Below, piece after piece: positions 12,714-12,758 of a DNA stretch of 12,758 nucleotides (its first letter is position 1; every line of letters begins with the position of its first letter). The translations under genes were made by a program, and so were the position numbers. The stretch is from CAYJVP01 sp964373615. GTDB lineage: Bacteria > Patescibacteriota > Patescibacteriia > UBA9934 > GWF2-40-263. The DNA is taken from NCBI GenBank assembly GCA_964373615.1, contig CAYJVP010000029.1, positions 1 through 12,758 of the forward strand. The letters are read 5' to 3'. The notes beneath the pieces are model-generated. The model worked only from the letters and a program-made list of their open reading frames with translations, was not told where the DNA came from and made no database searches.

Positions 12714-12742
12714 TTTGTATCAAAAAGAGCGGAGTTTTTCAA
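12714..12742 (-). promoter_or_regulatory. Promoter in partial element E4, abutting the 138-residue gene
   Basis: TTGAAA (12742-12737), 17 bases, TACAAA (12719-12714) on the minus strand. It is the E2/E3 promoter with its last base changed where the gene begins. Confidence 0.5.
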
Positions 12743-12758
12743 TTTGGGTGAGGGCTTT
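12715..12758 (-). repeat. Partial attC-like element E4, cut by the window edge
   Basis: All 44 bases are identical to 12189-12232 of E3 and 11432-11475 of E2. The copy continues beyond the window. Its left half is absent: homology stops in the central loop, and the 138-residue gene starts within five bases. This is the same breakpoint as in E1. Confidence 0.8.

Noticed and set aside
11380..12758. CRISPR array
   Set aside because: The repeats are about 130 bp, highly palindromic and separated by whole genes of different length; there is no short-repeat and short-spacer regularity and no cas gene.

Overview
The window looks like a piece of a small-genome bacterium of the Patescibacteria (CPR) type, probably Parcubacteria-like. 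I infer this from tightly packed genes with ATGA/GTGA start-stop overlaps, a short glucose-6-phosphate isomerase, a compact FtsQ, a coiled-coil M23 hydrolase and an archaeal RibL-like nucleotidyltransferase. Recognised genes read through with the standard bacterial code and end at TGA or TAA, so UGA is not recoded. No rRNA or tRNA gene is visible and the lineage call is an inference, not a measurement.

Layout. (1) 1-415: a gene-free GC-rich stretch packed with small palindromes. (2) 416-4154, plus strand: a WecG/TagA-type glycosyltransferase, gltX and an M23 murein hydrolase with coupled overlapping starts, then a small two-helix membrane protein. (3) 4199-9167, minus strand, convergent with the first block: greA, lysS, a RibL-like nucleotidyltransferase, a Nudix hydrolase, ftsQ and pgi, reading right to left, with a good sigma70-type promoter upstream of greA. 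(4) 9168-9514: promoter, leader hairpin and a 129-bp palindromic MITE-like element with ends resembling IS5-family terminal repeats. (5) 9515-10396, minus strand: a succinylglutamate desuccinylase/aspartoacylase-family zinc enzyme. (6) 10431 to the window end: an AT-richer accessory region of small minus-strand genes (hicB with a frameshifted hicA, and three unrecognised genes) alternating with about 130-bp palindromic elements.

The accessory region is the most interesting part. The palindromes (E1 split at 10431-10472/10940-10999, E2 11380-11510, E3 12137-12267, E4 partial 12715-12758) have ends of the form RYYYAAC...GTTRRRY (GCCTAAC, GTTAGGC, GTATAAC, GTTATAC, GTTATGC), an inner second paired box, an asymmetric unpaired spacer and a branched interior. 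This is the architecture of integron attC sites, and the gene-then-palindrome order with all genes on one strand is that of an integron cassette array. No integrase is in the window; if the array is a true integron, intI and attI should lie beyond the right edge. The elements also carry a conserved minus-strand promoter (TTGAAA-17-TACAAT) inside the palindrome. In E1 the hicBA module sits in the loop of the split palindrome. A non-integron explanation (MITE-like palindromes) remains possible.

The core genes cover envelope polymer synthesis (WecG), wall remodelling and division (M23 hydrolase, FtsQ), translation (GltX, LysRS), transcript elongation (GreA) and central carbon metabolism (PGI). 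The array genes look like transferable accessory cargo.
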